Shown here piece after piece: positions 10,845 through 22,455 of a stretch of 64,000 bases of DNA. The translations under genes were made by a program, and so were the position numbers. The notes beneath the pieces are model-generated. The model did not search any database and was not told the origin of the DNA. It was given only the letters and a program-made list of their open reading frames with translations. Origin of the DNA: Podospora pseudoanserina (lineage: Eukaryota > Ascomycota > Sordariomycetes > Sordariales > Podosporaceae); contig NC_085924.1 of assembly GCF_035222485.1 (NCBI RefSeq), forward strand, positions 3,162,001 to 3,226,000. Reading direction: 5' to 3'. Position 1 is the stretch's first letter. Each line of letters starts with the position of its first letter.

Positions 10845-13800
10845 TTAATCAACCCCGTACCCCTCTGCCGGTCCGGACCCCGCCCTCTCCTTCCCTTTCC
10901 CCTTGTTCGTCGGAGGCTCTGGCTTTAGCTCCTCGGGCTGTTCGATACTCTCCATGGTAAAACCCGACCCCAAGACCTCCATATCGATGTCGTCTTGCTC
11001 GACAAAATCACCAGCAGCCCAACTCTGAGGAGTACTAGTGGGCGCAGACGTGCGACGGGGAGGATAGCTTGGTCCGGCGAACGCCGGAGCGGAGGATGGT
11101 CTGAACCTGCTGGCGGTGTATCTCCCTCTTGGAAACCCTCGATGGGATGGAGTAGAGGTCGGGGCAGGGTACACTGCGCTGGTGTAGGATTGGGTGTTGC
11201 TCGGGGTGCTTGGTGGCTCATAATGGATGGAGGAAGCACCACCGCGGCGAGCAACGCCCAATTCCACAGGTGGTAGCGAAGCTGGGGAGGGGTGAGAGCT
11301 TGACGAACGCAACGAAGGTGCCAATGGTCGGAGCGGAGAGGAGGCTATCTCACTGGCGGTGTAGCGCGAACCTGTTTCTTCGTCGTCAATGTCCATGCTG
11401 GCCTCAGAATGGGGAGCCGAGACCATTATAGGTCCAGGAGACGGACCAGGAACCTCTGGATGCGGAGGGCAACCACGATCTTCGAGGTACTTGAAGATGC
11501 TTTTCCCCTTGCCGGTCAGGTATCCGAGCCGGTCCTGTTTGCTGGCGTCGACGTCCAAACGATCGTAGCCAGGGAGGTCGTCGCCCTTCCAGCACTGGTA
11601 CCCCTTCCGGGTTGGGCCAAATGTCATGACCAACGACTTTCGAGGAGGCATGACATCTATCATTTCTACGTCGAGTTCCGGTTTCGGGGACCGCTCGTTA
11701 AAGTCGAGGTCGAAGCCAATGTCGGCATGATCCTTGATCTCCGCTCCATGAGGGGAACCAAGAAGCCGTGCCGTAGCTTGGTCAATCAGCATGTCCTTTG
11801 TCGTTGAGATTGCCTTCCACACCCTCACCTCCTTCTCCAGCGCCGCCGTTTTGATCTTTTCAGCCCTGACACGCATGATGAGAGCCCGGATCGCGTCATC
11901 AATCCTCTCGTGCTCTGCTTCTAGGTCTCTAATCATCTTGTAGAGGCCTTCTTTCTTCAGAGACTTGAGTTTGCAATCTGGAAACGGCTCAGCTCGGAGG
12001 GCCATGGGGAGGACTATGGCCACATGTGCAGTGGGTTCCCTGGAGCAGAGGAAGTTAGCAAAGAATAAATACAAACCAAAGAGACAAAGGAGAGGGTCAA
12101 CAAACATGGAAGAAACTCCATTTCCATCTTTTCTGGGGATGTCACCAGCGGACTGGATCTCTCTTGCCTTTTGCAGCATGTCTTTGACCACTGGGTCGAT
12201 CGTGCTCCCCGCTTCCATTAAGCTGGACAACACGGCTGGGTCCATGCAGCCCTCCGCTGCCTTGGACAACTGGCTGTTCAGGTCTTCCACGGTGAGCTGA
12301 AACTTAGCCAACTGCCCTCTGCTGGATTCCAGTTGCTGGAGTGTCTCGTTCTTTTGCCGAGAGACAGTCTGTAACTGTATCTGCAACTCCTCAACCTTCT
12401 GCCGACATCTCTCCAACTCCCTGGACGCCTCCTCATGTTGAGCCTTGGCATCCCTAAGTTTAGGCGCCCATTCGCTCTCCATGTGCGCAAATTCCGGGTC
12501 GCCCCCTTCCTCAAGAGCCTTCTCCCGTCTTCTGAAAAAGTCGGCGTCGTCTTCAGCCTGAAGCAGCGCGGCCTTGGTTGCTTCGAGAGTATGCAACACC
12601 TGGTCCCTTTCCGCGCCTAGCTTGTTAATATGCGCGGACAATGTCTTGTTACTCTCCGCCAGTTTCGCCCGCTCGTGGGTGAGGTCGTTGTATTGGTTGA
12701 AGAGCCGGTCGAGTTGCTCCTTGGCTGAGGCCAACTCCATATCTTTCTGCTGGATCCGACTCTCGAGATGGGCGATATGGGCTTGCATAGCGGCGTGGTT
12801 GCCGGGTCCATTGCCGGGATGTAGCTGGGCTTGGAGCTCGGCAATGGTAGCTTGCATTGTCTGTATGGTTTGTGACTGACCAGCCACTTCTGTGTCGAGC
12901 TGGATAATGGTTGCCTCATGCTGCTTGATCGTCTCCAGATTCTTGTCATCCTGCGCCTTGTGCCTCTGAAGCTCCTCCTGCGCTTGCACCCTCTGCGCCT
13001 CGCCCTCAATCGCCCAGTTTTGGCAGGCGGCGAGTTCAACTTCGAGATCCTTGACTTTCTCTTCAAGATGGGCGACTTGCTCACCCTTGGTGGCGAGTTG
13101 GTTCTTGAGCGATGTGACGTAAGCGCGAGACATGTCAGATGCCTTTTTTGACGACTCAAGCTTGCCAGCCTGGCGTTGGTACATGTCTCTTTGCCCATTC
13201 GCATCTTTGACAGCCTCGTCTCTCTCCGACTGAACGCGAGAAAGCTGCTCATTGACGCTCTGGAGAGTGGCTTTCAGTGTCTCCATCTCGGGTGCTGCTT
13301 CAGACCTGAGGCGGGTCAACTCGTCTTCGAGACTCGCGATCACGGTCTCCATCATTTCCTTTTCTTGATCAAAGGCTTGTCTCTGTTGTTCAAGTCTCGC
13401 TTCACACTCACCAACCCTCTCTTGCTGCTGTCTCAACTCAGCCTCAGACTCAACAAGTTCCCGCTGTTGACGAGCCAGTTCCTCCTCCAAACCTTCGACA
13501 CGTGTGTTGGCCTCATGCTCCTTCTCCCAGACAGACTTGAAATTACTTCCAAAATTCTCCTTTTCTTGTTGGTCTTTGTGGTAATTAGTCCGGAACCCCT
13601 CGCACTCCTTCTTAGCCTTGTCGAGCCGTTGCTTCAGAGTCTCAATCTCGTGCTCAGAGTCTTTAAGTCTGACCCTCAGTGACTCTGCCTCAAGGTCCGG
13701 AAGCTTGTCCTTGTCCTTGTTTGCGCCTCCAGAGCTGTCGCCCTTGCTGGTAGCGACGACCTGGTCTTTCAAATCCTGCATGATTGTGCCGTTGACAAAG

Positions 13801-14990
13801 AGGGTGGTGCGAGCATTGTCGAGGGACGCCTGGCCGTTAGCCACTTGCTTTTTGAAGTCTTCAATGGCAATGTTGAGCTCAGCCATGGAGGTCTTGTCTT
13901 CCTCCGACTGTGATCGGGCAACTTCCAGCTCGTGTTGTTTGTAGGCGAGTTGGCTCTTGAGATCCGCGATGGTAGCTCGGGCTTCAGAAAGCTCTGTGCC
14001 CTGGGTAGAGCACCATTGGCGCTGCGTATCCAGCTCTTGGTTTTTCGAGGCAAGCTCCTGACTCTGTGCGGCGAGCTGCTGGTTCAAATTGTCGATGGTA
14101 GCCTGATTCTCGGCTAGGGTGGTGTGGAGATTCTTGACAGTCGCTTGCTCAGCCTCCAGGTTGAGAGTAAGCTGGTCGATACTAATCTTGTGCTGGGCTG
14201 CCGCAGCACGCTCCTCAGCGAGAGCTGCCTTGTTGGTCTTGACTTCCTCCCTAAGTTCCTTGATCTCGTCGTGCTGGTGGACGACAGTGCTCCTCGCCTT
14301 GGCGAGATTGACTGTGAAGTCGGCGACCTCTCGCTTGAGCGTATCGGTACCACCGCAGCTGGTGCATGGCTTAGCTGGTCCTTGCGAAGCTTGCTGCTGC
14401 CCATTGGGATTTTGCTGGACCGGCCCGATACCAGTTGAAGAATTCTTCGCGGCCGTTTGCCGGTTCTCTTCAATGATCGCGCGGAGCGAGGCTATCTCTG
14501 CATCCTTCTCCGCCGTGATCATCCCGAATTTAGCCATCCTCACCCTCAACTTCTCATTTTCATCTTGCGTCTCATGTACCCGTGCAGCCAGCTGGGTAAC
14601 TGTGTCGTTCTGGTGAAACGGGGCAGGAGGCGTCCGAAAACCACTGGCAGGAAGTGCAGTGCTGGCAGCAGCGAAGGGAGTTCGATCGGTCCGGGAAGCA
14701 GACGAGGAAGCAATTCTCTTCGTGGCTGGACTATTGTTGGGGGTGTCGACGTAACTAACGTTTCTTTTCTGGGAAGCGGTCTTACCGTCCTCCTCCTCCT
14801 GGTCTTCGTCGTCGGAAATGAGCGAGACATAGGTTTTATTGTTGTGGGGTCGAGGGGGGCAATCGTCTTCCTCGTCATCACGGCCGTTGCTGCTGCTGTT
14901 GGAGGGCTTGTTCTGCCACATCCATCCGCGGTTTCCATTTCCACTTTGTCGGCGGGCGTTACTCCGCGGGTAGCGTGCGTTGCTTGCCAT
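10845..14990 (-). CDS. Large coiled-coil protein of unknown function
   Basis: A frame of 1381 codons starts at 14990 (MASNARYPRSNARR). A 66-nt in-frame intron is likely at 12040-12105 (GTTTGT donor, GCTAAC branch, CTCCAG acceptor), because the residues it would encode are hydrophobic and out of character. That leaves about 1359 aa. Residues 1-120 are polar and disordered. From about 125 to 930 the protein is an almost unbroken coiled coil full of heptads rich in Glu, Gln, Lys and Leu. After the intron there is a second shorter helical region, then a Ser/Pro-rich disordered tail of about 250 residues ending PAEGYGVD. One CTSCGG knuckle-like motif lies near residue 210. I recognise no named family; a structural, spindle-pole, septal or golgin-like scaffold is possible but is inference only. 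Confidence 0.85.
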   Translation of the reverse strand: MASNARYPRSNARRQSGNGNRGWMWQNKPSNSSSNGRDDEEDDCPPRPHNNKTYVSLISDDEDQEEEDGKTASQKRNVSYVDTPNNSPATKRIASSSASRTDRTPFAAASTALPASGFRTPPAPFHQNDTVTQLAARVHETQDENEKLRVRMAKFGMITAEKDAEIASLRAIIEENRQTAAKNSSTGIGPVQQNPNGQQQASQGPAKPCTSCGGTDTLKREVADFTVNLAKARSTVVHQHDEIKELREEVKTNKAALAEERAAAAQHKISIDQLTLNLEAEQATVKNLHTTLAENQATIDNLNQQLAAQSQELASKNQELDTQRQWCSTQGTELSEARATIADLKSQLAYKQHELEVARSQSEEDKTSMAELNIAIEDFKKQVANGQASLDNARTTLFVNGTIMQDLKDQVVATSKGDSSGGANKDKDKLPDLEAESLRVRLKDSEHEIETLKQRLDKAKKECEGFRTNYHKDQQEKENFGSNFKSVWEKEHEANTRVEGLEEELARQQRELVESEAELRQQQERVGECEARLEQQRQAFDQEKEMMETVIASLEDELTRLRSEAAPEMETLKATLQSVNEQLSRVQSERDEAVKDANGQRDMYQRQAGKLESSKKASDMSRAYVTSLKNQLATKGEQVAHLEEKVKDLEVELAACQNWAIEGEAQRVQAQEELQRHKAQDDKNLETIKQHEATIIQLDTEVAGQSQTIQTMQATIAELQAQLHPGNGPGNHAAMQAHIAHLESRIQQKDMELASAKEQLDRLFNQYNDLTHERAKLAESNKTLSAHINKLGAERDQVLHTLEATKAALLQAEDDADFFRRREKALEEGGDPEFAHMESEWAPKLRDAKAQHEEASRELERCRQKVEELQIQLQTVSRQKNETLQQLESSRGQLAKFQLTVEDLNSQLSKAAEGCMDPAVLSSLMEAGSTIDPVVKDMLQKAREIQSAGDIPRKDGNGVSSMFVDPLLCLFGLYLFFANFLCSREPTAHVAIVLPMALRAEPFPDCKLKSLKKEGLYKMIRDLEAEHERIDDAIRALIMRVRAEKIKTAALEKEVRVWKAISTTKDMLIDQATARLLGSPHGAEIKDHADIGFDLDFNERSPKPELDVEMIDVMPPRKSLVMTFGPTRKGYQCWKGDDLPGYDRLDVDASKQDRLGYLTGKGKSIFKYLEDRGCPPHPEVPGPSPGPIMVSAPHSEASMDIDDEETGSRYTASEIASSPLRPLAPSLRSSSSHPSPASLPPVELGVARRGGASSIHYEPPSTPSNTQSYTSAVYPAPTSTPSHRGFPRGRYTASRFRPSSAPAFAGPSYPPRRTSAPTSTPQSWAAGDFVEQDDIDMEVLGSGFTMESIEQPEELKPEPPTNKGKGKERAGSGPAEGYGVD

Positions 14991-16857
14991 CTGTGAGGTT
15001 CCGATCGGCTGGTGAAGCGGTTAGGGATAATCGATTGTAAAAATGTGTGAAAAGAAAATATCTGTGGGTTCAGATTTGTAGCTGGGGGGGCAGGGGATCC
15101 GGAGGAGAGAGGCAGGGAAGGATTTGTGGAAGAGGTGGTGGCTGGGAGGAAAAGAGCGTGGTAGAAGTGTACGCCGACAAAAACGACTAATGGCAGGCAA
15201 TCGCAGGCAGGGGCAGGTAAAAGGGAAGTTTGCAGCGTCAAGTGACTTGTAGAAAGTAAAATTAGGCGATGAGGCAGGTGCTCAGGTATTTCCAGGCTTC
15301 CAGAAACTGTCAGGATGTAGGGTACAGGAGGAAGGCCGAGGTGATGAATGTCATTACTCAGTGATTCCACAGGAAAGAGAAGGCAACTTACAATTTGACA
15401 ACAGCTGGAACCGCTTCGCTCTCTTGCTTGGGCAGGAGCTAGTGGTGAAGTTGATGCTTGTATTTGGGCGGGTTTTGGGAAGCACAATTTTCAAACTTCT
15501 TGCCTGTTGATTCGTAGTCGGCCGAACCTGTTGACTTTGAGCGACGGGGATGTAGGTAAAGAAATAACAAAGTTGGCAACACTTGGTTGGTTTGTGGGAA
15601 CCCAAGTTGAAGTTGCAAATGGTAAGGATAACGTCGAGAGCAACTGGCCTGACAACTGGGTGTTGAATAGATTGGCAAGAAGTTTCTAGCCTCGACAGAA
15701 GCTCAGCTGTGCCCCAGTTTAATTGGCGATAAGACGACTGGTAGAATACCGCTGTTCATCTCTTTGCAGAAACCGACTGCTGATGACCTGTTGACAGAAA
15801 GCCTTTGGGTAAGTTCGAAAGGCATTTTCTGCTCTCAAAAACAGTGGATATCAATATAAAGAGACCGAAGCCAGGTGAAACACAAACCTTGTCCCTTGAA
15901 GCTGTAGTGACAGGACATCTTTAGTGCTAATCACATCAGATGGAAGTCATAAAGAAAAGATGCTTCCTCTTGATGACCCTGGCCAACTACGGATTCAGCC
16001 CTACTTGTACCAAGGAATAGAAATAGCAGAAAGGGGTTCTTGAGAAGGACGTTATAGACCGGTGGGTTTTAATTCCTCATTTTTGACCTGATCTTGACTT
16101 AAGGCTGGAAGAATCTCAACGCACAGCCGTGATAGAAAGTGCCCCTACAGTGAGCTGAAGCTGTTAAACAGATCAAACGAATGGTGAATGTGCTAGTTAT
16201 GCCAACAAATTGTGCTTAGAGTTTTATCAGCGACCAGTTCAACAGTCACAAGAGCTCTTATTATGCTACCAGATAATGTATCTGATGTTAAAGGGTGCCT
16301 TGTAAGTTTAAGTTTTTCCTTATCTTCACACAGTAGTGTGAAGTAGTAGTAGTCTTGGATCTTCAGAAATATCACCACATTTTCGCTCACAGTTCCATAA
16401 CTCGATTCTTCACAAATACCAAGTCTCTCATGTGGTGGGTAGGTAACTCGAAGGATATTCCCTAAATCAGCTGAGACAAATAGTGTTGAAATTCAAAGTG
16501 ATCCCAGCGAATCATGCCGTCCCACTTATTCAGCCCCCTGTCTGCTTCGCCAGTCATCACCTCGACGGCCAGTGATGGTGGGCTTTCCACCAATGCACTG
16601 CAACGCTAGACGTGCTGACATGCATAGTCTTCGGCTGTTGGTTTGTGATTGTCGTTCGTTTCGCTTGTTTGGGTCAAGTCATTGTGGTGTTATGGCCGAG
16701 AAAGAGAACCACCTCAGCTGCGGGGTTCAAAAGGGTCTTGATGCCCAAGTTTACTTTCCCTGTCATTTATCTTTCATGGATTTCTTTCATCATCTTTTAT
16801 CTCTTGTGTAACCCAAAGAGCATCCCTCCTTGTCATTGTGAGCAACATTCGCCCAAA
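14991..16857. other. Long intergenic region, 1.9 kb
   Basis: This stretch lies between the starts of the coiled-coil gene (minus) and the acyl-CoA dehydrogenase gene (plus), so it is a divergent promoter region. The ORFs inside it are short and show no family features or codon pattern. The part from 15.8 to 16.5 kb is A/T-richer. An open frame runs into the dehydrogenase from 16612, but its residues are unlike that family. Confidence 0.4.
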
Positions 16858-18214
16858 ATGCCCATTGACTTCCACCTGTCCGCTTCCCAGGAGGGAACTT
16901 ATCAAGCTGCCCGGTCTTTGGCCCGCAGTTTGCTGATGCCAGCCCGGCAAACCTATCTTCAACACCCACCCAACTCCCCTCTACGCTTCCAATCAACACA
17001 ACCCACTTATGCCGCCGCGGTTTCTGCGGGGATTCTCAAGGGCCAAATCTCCCCTGCTCATGGAGGCACTGGCGGCACCCTCATTGAATCCGCCATCCTA
17101 GTAGAAGAATGCTACTCGGTCGAACCCTCCGCCGCCCTCACCATCTTCGCCACTGGTCTCGGCCTCACACCCATCAACCTCGCTGCTGGACCTCAGCACG
17201 CAGAATTCCTTGCCCCTTTCCTCAGTGGTGAAGGTAGCCCCCTTGCGTCTCTGGTCTTTTCCGAACCAGGTGGCGTAGCCAATGCCCTTGAAAAGGGCGC
17301 GCCAGGTTTCCAAACAACCGCCCGACTGGAAGGAGATGAGTGGGTCATCAACGGAGAAAAGATGTGGGCTACTAACTGCGCAGGCTGGGATTTCAAGGGG
17401 TGTGATCTTGCTTGTGTCGTTTGCAGAGATGCTACTACTCCGTTGGAAGAAGGACAAGATCCAGAAAACAAGGTGATGATCGTTTTGGTTACGAGGGCTG
17501 ATTTGGATAGGAATGGAGAGGGAAGCTTTGAAGTGTTGAGACATGTGGCTACACCGGGACATACGAGTGTATCGGGACCTCACGTAAGGTATACTAATGT
17601 CAGAGTTCCGAGGAAAAATGTACTTTGTCCGGCCGGACAGGGAGCAAAGGTAGCGTTTGGAGCCTTTGATGGGAGCGCTGTTTTGGTGGGGGCAATGGGG
17701 GTTGGCTTGATGAGGGCTGCTTTTGATGCTGCGCTAAAATTTGCCAAGGAGGACAACAGAGGAGGGGCAGTGCCACTGCTGGAGAGGCAGGCTTTTGCGG
17801 ATCTGTTGAGCGGGGTAAAGATACAGACTGAAGCTGCGAGAGCACTGACATGGAAGGCTGCTCACGCTATGGAGAATGGACCGGGTGACTATGATGCCAG
17901 GAGGGAGCTGGCTCTGGCGGCCAAGGTGTTTTGCAGTGAGGCGGCTGTTAAGGCTTGTACGGATGTGATCAATGCAGTCGGGATGTAAGTGTTCCTTCAT
18001 CGGTCACAGCGATGAAGTGAAGGACAGCTGCTAAATTTGGGGTTCAGCTCGGCATATGACCTCCAAAGGCCATTCTCGGACCTCCTAAACACAGCTGTGG
18101 TGTTGCCGATCTTCGATGGCGGAAATGTTGGAATCCGTAGGCGCCATTTGTGAGTCAGCTAGCTTTATCTCCATGAGTTCAGGGTCAACTAACAGAACCA
18201 TAGACAGCAGTTAA
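16858..18214 (+). CDS. Acyl-CoA dehydrogenase family flavoprotein
   Basis: This is an FAD-dependent dehydrogenase of the acyl-CoA dehydrogenase fold, about 415 aa. The exons I infer are 16858-17984, 18048-18149 and 18196-18214. Family features in order are the N-terminal helical domain, the middle beta domain with LVFSEPGG and WVINGEKMWATN, RHVATPGHTSVSGPHVRYTNVRVP, and the C-terminal helical domain with FGAFDGSAVLVGAMGVGLMRAAFDAALKFA and ERQAFADLLS. The end reads FDGGNVGIRRRHL, close to the usual GGN.G.RR pattern. The last exon is short; if its intron is not removed, the TGA at 18150 ends the protein six residues earlier. The start at 16858 (MPIDFHLS) suits the family better than the upstream ATG at 16612. 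The substrate is unknown. Confidence 0.87.
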
Positions 18215-18706
18215 TGCTAAGACCGACATACGATGCCTGGACATCAACGTATGGTAGTTTGCCTTGACCCGGCTGCAGGACTGAAAGTAGGTGGCCAGTC
18301 GCATAAGGTGATTTCTGATGAAAAAAGGCAGTCCATAGGACATACTGTTACCTGAACTGAAGACGCCCAACTCTCGGCTAATCTGTTTGTCTGACACTTT
18401 CGGCAGAGGAGAAATCCGGCTGTTGTGTGGTAGCTGGTAGGAGTCAATAATGAATGTATATCCCGAGCTATCGCCCTTCAACCTTTGCTGCGCATTGCTG
18501 TCACAGAATACATCAAGGGTTTCAATACCTCGTGAAGCCATCAGCACGACAGTCCGAAAAATGCCTGACTTGGGATACAAGCAGCTAGATGAAATTATTG
18601 AAAGGTAAGGCCTTCCGTAGTGGCGTCGGGTTGTCATGCAACAGTAAACACCAGCCAAGGAAAGTCTGGTCAGCCTTAGACCGAAGAGGAGTAGATGACC
18701 CATCAT
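18185..18706 (-). other. Unexplained open frame, possible distant RNase H-like relic
   Basis: A 173-codon frame is open here. Its middle part (LDVFCDSNAQQ then SSGYTFIIDSYQLP) resembles the opening strands of the RNase H-like relics at 29, 31 and 53 kb in this window, but the rest aligns poorly. It overlaps the end of the acyl-CoA dehydrogenase gene on the other strand. I list it only as a possibility; it may be chance. Confidence 0.2.
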
Positions 18707-20967
18707 GGACCTATTAACCTCTTACTCTTTTATTCAACGCAATCAATCCTCTGCTTCGAATAATGCAATTGAGAACTCTCACAATCCTAGTCAAAACACA
18801 TTCAGCAATATGTCGGTGCCGATAAAGTAACACTGGGAACAGGTGCCAATCCTCAGGGTTAAGGGGTTTTGTGTATAGTCGTCACTCCGGTTCCGTCTGG
18901 GACTATTCGTCAGGCTCGTCTCCTGAATCAGGCGGGAGGTTGACATCCGAAGAACCTCCATATTTGAATCTAAGGGGCTTGGCTAGGCGAGCCAGCGTCT
19001 CAGGCCAGTGGCCGAGCGCTCCTGCTTCGTTGCGGAACGACCGATAAAGGCGCTGGCGAGCGCTAGGGACTGCGGAGAGGTATAAGAACGCGTACGAAAG
19101 TCTGGTGGTGTCAAGCTATCCAGTCTTTTCTGCTCATTAAAAAAGACCTTGGGAGTAACTGGCTGATCTGCCAGCACCCAGGCATACCATTTTCCTCGGT
19201 TCATCACTATATCACGTCTTTCGTGAGCCCGACAAGCATGATCTCGACTATGCTGCAAGATGTGGTTATGAGGCTTGATTGACTAAGATACCTAACTAAG
19301 AGTATTTGACACAGATGGGATGATGGCTTAATATATGCTGAGTGACCTCCTAACACCCTGAATACCCCCATGAAACCCATGTACCAACGCATTGCTCTCC
19401 TGGGGTCATGATCATATTCTTGAGCAAAGTACATTCATGAATCCGGTCACTCGGATGCGAGAAACTTTCTATTCTATTGTATTTAGTAAGCTGTTCTTGG
19501 GGCATGAACAAGCTGAACAGTCAAAAGTTAGTCAACGAAAGGCTGGAGCGAATGTAGTTGAAAGTGGAGACGTGTCAGAGTTAAGGAGTGGCAAGATCGA
19601 AAGATGGATAAGATAAGAGGAATTTGTTTTTCGGCACCCACCCACTTGGAAGTGTTAAGGTACCTTAGGTAGCAACCCTTCGGCCCTTCCACACTCACAT
19701 AGCAAATTAGCAAGGTTAACTATACTCTGTGTTTACTTTGCAGTGCTAGGTTCTTTCGTCCACTGCGTCGGCCTTCATTTAATTGTTGGATATTCCTAGC
19801 AAAGGTGGACATGAATGACCTCTGTTCTCTTTCTCACTGATGCATCGCATCGCATCTCGTACCCTGCCAAACCGGCAGGAATTCGACTCAAGGATAATCA
19901 GAAAGAGGCTGACTGCCTGACGTACAGGAATACTGGCAAACAGGCGCGTCCGGATTGATCACATGCGCAGCGCCGGGACATGTGTCCCCACCAACACCGA
20001 ACGCTGCTGTTTTCGCCAAATTATCACCAGGTGTCAGAGTAGCATCACTGGGAGGTACGAGCTTTCTATCAGCGTCCTTTGGCTCTGTGTTTAATCTCTA
20101 ACAAGCAAGACCTATCCAGCTACGTCTCAGAAGGTGTCCCATTTGCCACGATGCCGACCACCGAACGAGTCATGCCTTACAAATCTGAATCAATTTTACC
20201 AACTTTCGCCAAGTAGAAAGAGATGTCTTACCATGCCAAACTGCTTGCCAAGGGACATGAAGTGGCTTGTAGGTTGAATGCTTTTATTTGAGGGATTAGG
20301 TCGACATTAACAAGACACATAATCAACAACTGAACAAGAAATGCAATAGATAACATCGACATCACCCTCTATGTGATCCCCAGCAGCTCTTCCTTTCTCC
20401 TCTGGAGCCAACCCTCCCTGTCGTCGATTGCTGGCACTTCCCTGCTACAGAAGAAATTTCAAACCGGACTCAAAGCTTTCGAAACTAACAAACTTGACTC
20501 ACAGCGTTTCGACCCCGTTGCCCGGCTCGCCTCTGTTCCGGTGGTTACATCTAGGGTGAAATTTCACGTGGAGCAGGAGGTCGCACATTGACTGGCAGCA
20601 ATAGAGGTTGCCACCTTCGGCCAGAGACTGATCGTCTGTAGGGGAGATGAAGGATCATCGCTATGCTCGAGAAGGTCGGCAGTGGCGATGCGCACGGCCA
20701 TCAGCAATTTTATAAAGACACCACCAGCTCGCATTCCGATCCTCCCTCTCCTTCTCCTCAGCCCATCCCGCACATCTCTCATCTCCTTTTTCCTCCACAC
20801 ACCCTTCGAGTCTTCCCGCCCTTTGTCTTGACTGCCGGTCAGCCATTCGTTTTCGTTGCAGCTTTGACTGCTTGTTCACACGATACACCCTTTTAGCTCC
20901 AGCTTTTTTAGCACCTCAACACACCAACAAGCGTCAATTCTGGCAATTCGACCTACCTGATTCCAAC
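18215..20967. other. Gene-poor stretch, 2.7 kb
   Basis: Apart from the weak frame at 18.2-18.7 kb I see no supportable gene. Short ORFs around 19.0-19.6 kb have no recognisable features. The right end is the promoter of the proline-rich secreted protein. Confidence 0.4.
20711..20716 (+). promoter_or_regulatory. TATA box candidate
   Basis: TATAAA lies about 250 bp ahead of the start codon of the secreted proline-rich protein. It is followed within 40 bp by a long pyrimidine-rich stretch (about 20740-20815), the usual fungal layout for a transcription start. This supports a long, CT-rich 5' leader. Confidence 0.5.
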
Positions 20968-21885
20968 ATGAGGATTACTTCTGTTATTGTTCTTGCCGCA
21001 GCGCTGGGCGCCTACGCTGCTCCTCAGGCCCTCAACACCAGGGATGTTACGACCGATGGGGTCTCCGCTAGAGGAGTGGCCCTGGGTGACGGAAGAGTTG
21101 CACTCCCTGCAGTGCAGCCCGGTAGCCGCACCCGCCGAGGCAGTAGTAGCAAGGCTGCTCGCTCTCTGGATGATATAATCGAGGCCCGTAATCCCCAACG
21201 TGCACCACCACCACCACCATCACGTGGCGGAGCACCTCCCCCCCCTCAAACAGGAGGCGGTGGCGGTCGGGGTGGTGCCCCCCCTCCTCCAAACGGAGCC
21301 GGCCGTGGTGGTGTCCCCCCTCCTCCCAACGGAGGCGGTCAATTCGGAGCAACCCCAGGTGGTGGCTTCAATGGCGGTGCACCCCCACAACCTACTCGAG
21401 GTCGTGGTGGTGGAAGACAGTTCAGACGTGCCGAAGTTTCAACCTCTGACGATGTTGACTCGGACTTTGTTGAAGGAGAGACACTCGCCCTCACCGAAGC
21501 CAATCTCGCAGCAAGGGATGCAGAGCTCGAAGCACGGGACTTCAGCGACAATGACTCCGTCTTCTCCGCCGATGACGACGCCAATTCGGTTTTCTCTGAC
21601 GACTCTCTCTTTTCTGTTGATAGCCAGCGTGGTGGTAACCCCGCTGGTGTTCAGCCGCGGAGCCCGCAGCTCAGACCCCCTCCACCACCTCCTCAGAGAG
21701 CCCCTCCCTCACCTGCTCGGAGACCCGCTCCTCCGCCTCCTCAGAGAGCTCCCCCTCCTCGGGCTCCAGCTCAAAGGGCACCTCCTCCACCTCCTCAGAG
21801 AGCCCCCCCTCCCCGTGCGCCAGCTCAAAGACCCCCTCCACCTCCGCAGCGAGCCCCCCCTCCCCCGCGCCCATTTAGAGCGTAG
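20968..21885 (+). CDS. Secreted proline-rich low-complexity protein
   Basis: The protein has 305 aa. Residues 1-17 form a signal peptide (MRITSVIVLAAALGAYA, then APQ), so it is probably secreted or in the wall. Residues 75-145 are Gly/Pro-rich with repeated GGAPPPP and NGG blocks. Residues 155-225 are acidic and Ser-rich (DSDFVEGE, DNDSVFSADDDANSVFSDD). The tail, residues 235-305, is a tandem array of PPPPPQRAPP and PRAPAQR units. No catalytic domain or cysteine pattern is present. The ATG at 20968 is preferred over an upstream in-frame ATG at 20872 because it starts directly with the signal peptide. The function is unknown; an extended wall or matrix protein is an inference. Confidence 0.8.
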   Translation: MRITSVIVLAAALGAYAAPQALNTRDVTTDGVSARGVALGDGRVALPAVQPGSRTRRGSSSKAARSLDDIIEARNPQRAPPPPPSRGGAPPPPQTGGGGGRGGAPPPPNGAGRGGVPPPPNGGGQFGATPGGGFNGGAPPQPTRGRGGGRQFRRAEVSTSDDVDSDFVEGETLALTEANLAARDAELEARDFSDNDSVFSADDDANSVFSDDSLFSVDSQRGGNPAGVQPRSPQLRPPPPPPQRAPPSPARRPAPPPPQRAPPPRAPAQRAPPPPPQRAPPPRAPAQRPPPPPQRAPPPPRPFRA

Positions 21886-22455
21886 GCAGAACCACTGGCT
21901 AGACTCGATGGTGATGATGACTGATATGAGATGGAACCGACGCTCGTTTTTAATGTGCTGGGAACATTTGTGGACGACGATGATTGTGATAGGCAAGTTC
22001 AAGTTTTGATCGGCAGATATAGCTAGAGTATGTAGACTCTGTCTCAAACCATGACGGCTTGGGACAGACATGAGAAAAGAGATTAACTGTATAAACTGTT
22101 TCACGTTGGCGAGTGAGGTTGATATATCCATTTGTAGCTTGCTGATTGATGACGGTGATTCTCCTGTAGGAGAGAGGGCTGTCTGAAGCCAGAAATACCC
22201 AGTCGGCAATGTACTTTTAAGACAGCACGAGGGCTGTTTTGATGGACCAAAATGTTGCTGGCTTGAGATTCTGTTATAGGGTTTCTAGCTGGTAGTACTT
22301 GGCGGCAATTTTGATCAGCTTTTTCTTTATATGAGAAAAAAAAGACACATGCAAAACACTCGTCTGTCTTTGACGAGCCCATGCCCTCGCTTCTCCAACT
22401 CGTTACAACGTTTCACCAGGCGTTGAGAGAGACATCCTCCTCAACGGTGACACCA
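21886..22455. other. Intergenic region
   Basis: About 570 bp between the 3' ends of two converging genes. I see no supportable ORF or RNA gene. Confidence 0.35.

Noticed and set aside
13176-13682. Long plus-strand ORFs across 11-15 kb
   Set aside because: They are antisense shadows of the coiled-coil gene, and their Leu-rich composition follows from Glu/Gln/Lys codons on the other strand.
21200-22009. 269-codon His/Leu-rich plus-strand ORF over the proline-rich gene
   Set aside because: It is an out-of-frame reading of a low-complexity gene. The other frame has a signal peptide and a regular repeat structure.
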